From NCBI RefSeq assembly GCF_024294785.1, contig NZ_JANCLT010000011.1, positions 62,001 through 126,000 of the forward strand: a stretch of DNA of 64,000 bases, in the 5' to 3' direction. Below the pieces are notes generated by a model. That model was not told the origin of the DNA. It searched no databases and was given only the letters and a program-made list of their open reading frames with translations. The translations under genes and the position numbers were made by a program. The stretch is from Ectobacillus ponti (GTDB lineage Bacteria > Bacillota > Bacilli > Bacillales > Bacillaceae_G). Shown here one piece after another: positions 63,300 through 64,000 of this stretch (its first letter is position 1; every line of letters begins with the position of its first letter).

Positions 63300-64000
63300 A
63301 TACATTATTGAAGTGGATGGCTTGCGGAAAGCATTTGGCGAGAATGAAATTCTAAAAGGGATTGACCTGCAGATTCGGCAGGGCGAGAAAGTTGTGATTA
63401 TCGGTCCTTCCGGCTCAGGGAAGTCGACACTGCTGAGATGCCTGAACTTTTTGGAAATCCCAACAGGCGGGACTGTCAAAGTGCACGGAGAATATTTTGT
63501 GAAGCCCGGCGGAAAGTTCGATGAAAAGCATGTTGCCTCTCTCCGGACAGAAGTCGGCATGGTGTTCCAGCGTTTTAACCTGTTCCCGACGATGACCGCC
63601 CTGGAGAATGTTATGGCGGCGCAAATGAAAATCCGCAAGAAATCCAGGGAAGCCGCCCGTGAAACAGCAGAGAAATATTTGAGGAAGGTCGGGCTTGCGG
63701 AACGGATGAACCATTACCCGGGCCAGCTGTCCGGCGGCCAGCAGCAGCGCGTGGCGATCGCCCGGGCTCTGGCAATGGAGCCGAAAGCGATGCTGTTTGA
63801 CGAGGCGACATCCGCGCTGGATCCGGAGCTTGTGGGAGAAGTGTTGAACGTCATCCGTGAATTGGCACGGGAAGGAATGACGATGGTCATTGTGACACAT
63901 GAAATGCGGTTTGCCGAAGAGGTGGGAGATACCATCATCTTCATGGATCAAGGCGTCATTGTGGAAGAGGGGCCGCCCAAAGAGTTCTTTCACAATCCAA
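63292..64000 (+). CDS. ABC transporter ATP-binding protein (polar amino acid type), cut by the window edge
   Basis: Open from the ATG at 63292 (overlapping the permease stop) to the end of the window, about 236 residues visible. Walker [11 protein letters not shown]-loop [12 protein letters not shown], signature [14 protein letters not shown], Walker [12 protein letters not shown] and H-loop VTHEMRFA; the final residues [12 protein letters not shown] are near the natural end of the family. It completes an importer with the two genes before it. Confidence 0.92.
   Translation, partial: MSEYIIEVDGLRKAFGENEILKGIDLQIRQGEKVVIIGPSGSGKSTLLRCLNFLEIPTGGTVKVHGEYFVKPGGKFDEKHVASLRTEVGMVFQRFNLFPTMTALENVMAAQMKIRKKSREAARETAEKYLRKVGLAERMNHYPGQLSGGQQQRVAIARALAMEPKAMLFDEATSALDPELVGEVLNVIRELAREGMTMVIVTHEMRFAEEVGDTIIFMDQGVIVEEGPPKEFFHNP

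Overview
The window reads as a chromosomal segment of a low- to mid-GC Gram-positive bacterium of the order Bacillales. The signs are strong GGAGG-type ribosome binding sites, a bacillar type-B RNase P RNA, a lysine (L-box) riboswitch, an HssRS/HrtBA haem-stress module, a CysJ start that I recall as matching the Bacillus form, and a malate dehydrogenase that I recall as resembling the Bacillus enzyme. I cannot name the species from sequence alone.

Layout. 0-6 kb: housekeeping and enzyme genes (aldo/keto reductase, phosphodiester glycosidase, M24 peptidase, HD-GYP membrane protein, P-loop kinase). 6.2-17.8 kb: a compact ethanolamine-utilisation microcompartment operon in the order eutS, eutP, eutA, eutB, eutC, eutL, eutE, eutM, pduL, a TIGR02536-like gene, eutN, a second BMC-H gene, an APC-type permease and a malate dehydrogenase. 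It encodes shell, ammonia-lyase with reactivase, acetaldehyde dehydrogenase and phosphotransacylase. The usual Firmicutes regulators eutVW, the transporter eutH, and eutT, eutG, eutQ and eutJ are missing from the cluster. 17.9-19.5 kb: acyl-CoA ligase.

19.9-20.85 kb: a stable-RNA cluster of tRNA-Ser(GGA), tRNA-Leu(GAG), rnpB, tRNA-Leu(CAG), tRNA-Gly(CCC), a decayed tRNA-Asn and tRNA-Ser(GCT). 20.85-25 kb: an AT-richer accessory strip behind the tRNAs with a fused HEPN-MNT toxin-antitoxin relic, a broken serine recombinase, an intact DUF4041/GIY-YIG-like protein, two tiny membrane ORFs carrying a shared 21-base repeat, and a gene split by one stop codon.

25-41 kb: VOC protein, squalene/phytoene synthase-like gene, sulfite reductase cysJI, NhaC-type antiporter, DUF1028, GNAT, Gfo/Idh/MocA oxidoreductase, M3 oligopeptidase, LLM-type oxidoreductase, small FAD protein, and a lysine permease under an L-box riboswitch. 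41.5-52.7 kb: tiny membrane ORFs, katG behind a 24-base palindrome, VOC protein, hssRS-hrtBA with a recognisable HssR box, a Cj0069-family protein and a nitroreductase. 52.8-58 kb: DUF1292 protein, small membrane and secreted proteins, recQ, and a membrane protein whose ribosome binding site is a run of ten G. 58.2-64 kb: a GntR-controlled cluster (class III aminotransferase, HisD/HpsN-like dehydrogenase, polar amino acid ABC importer) that looks like an uncharacterised catabolic operon and runs off the right edge.

The strongest candidates for something new are the reduced, mdh-carrying eut operon with its shared targeting-peptide-like motif, and the GntR/aminotransferase/HisD-like/ABC operon at the right end. 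All functional calls are from reading the sequence and recalled family knowledge; no search was run.
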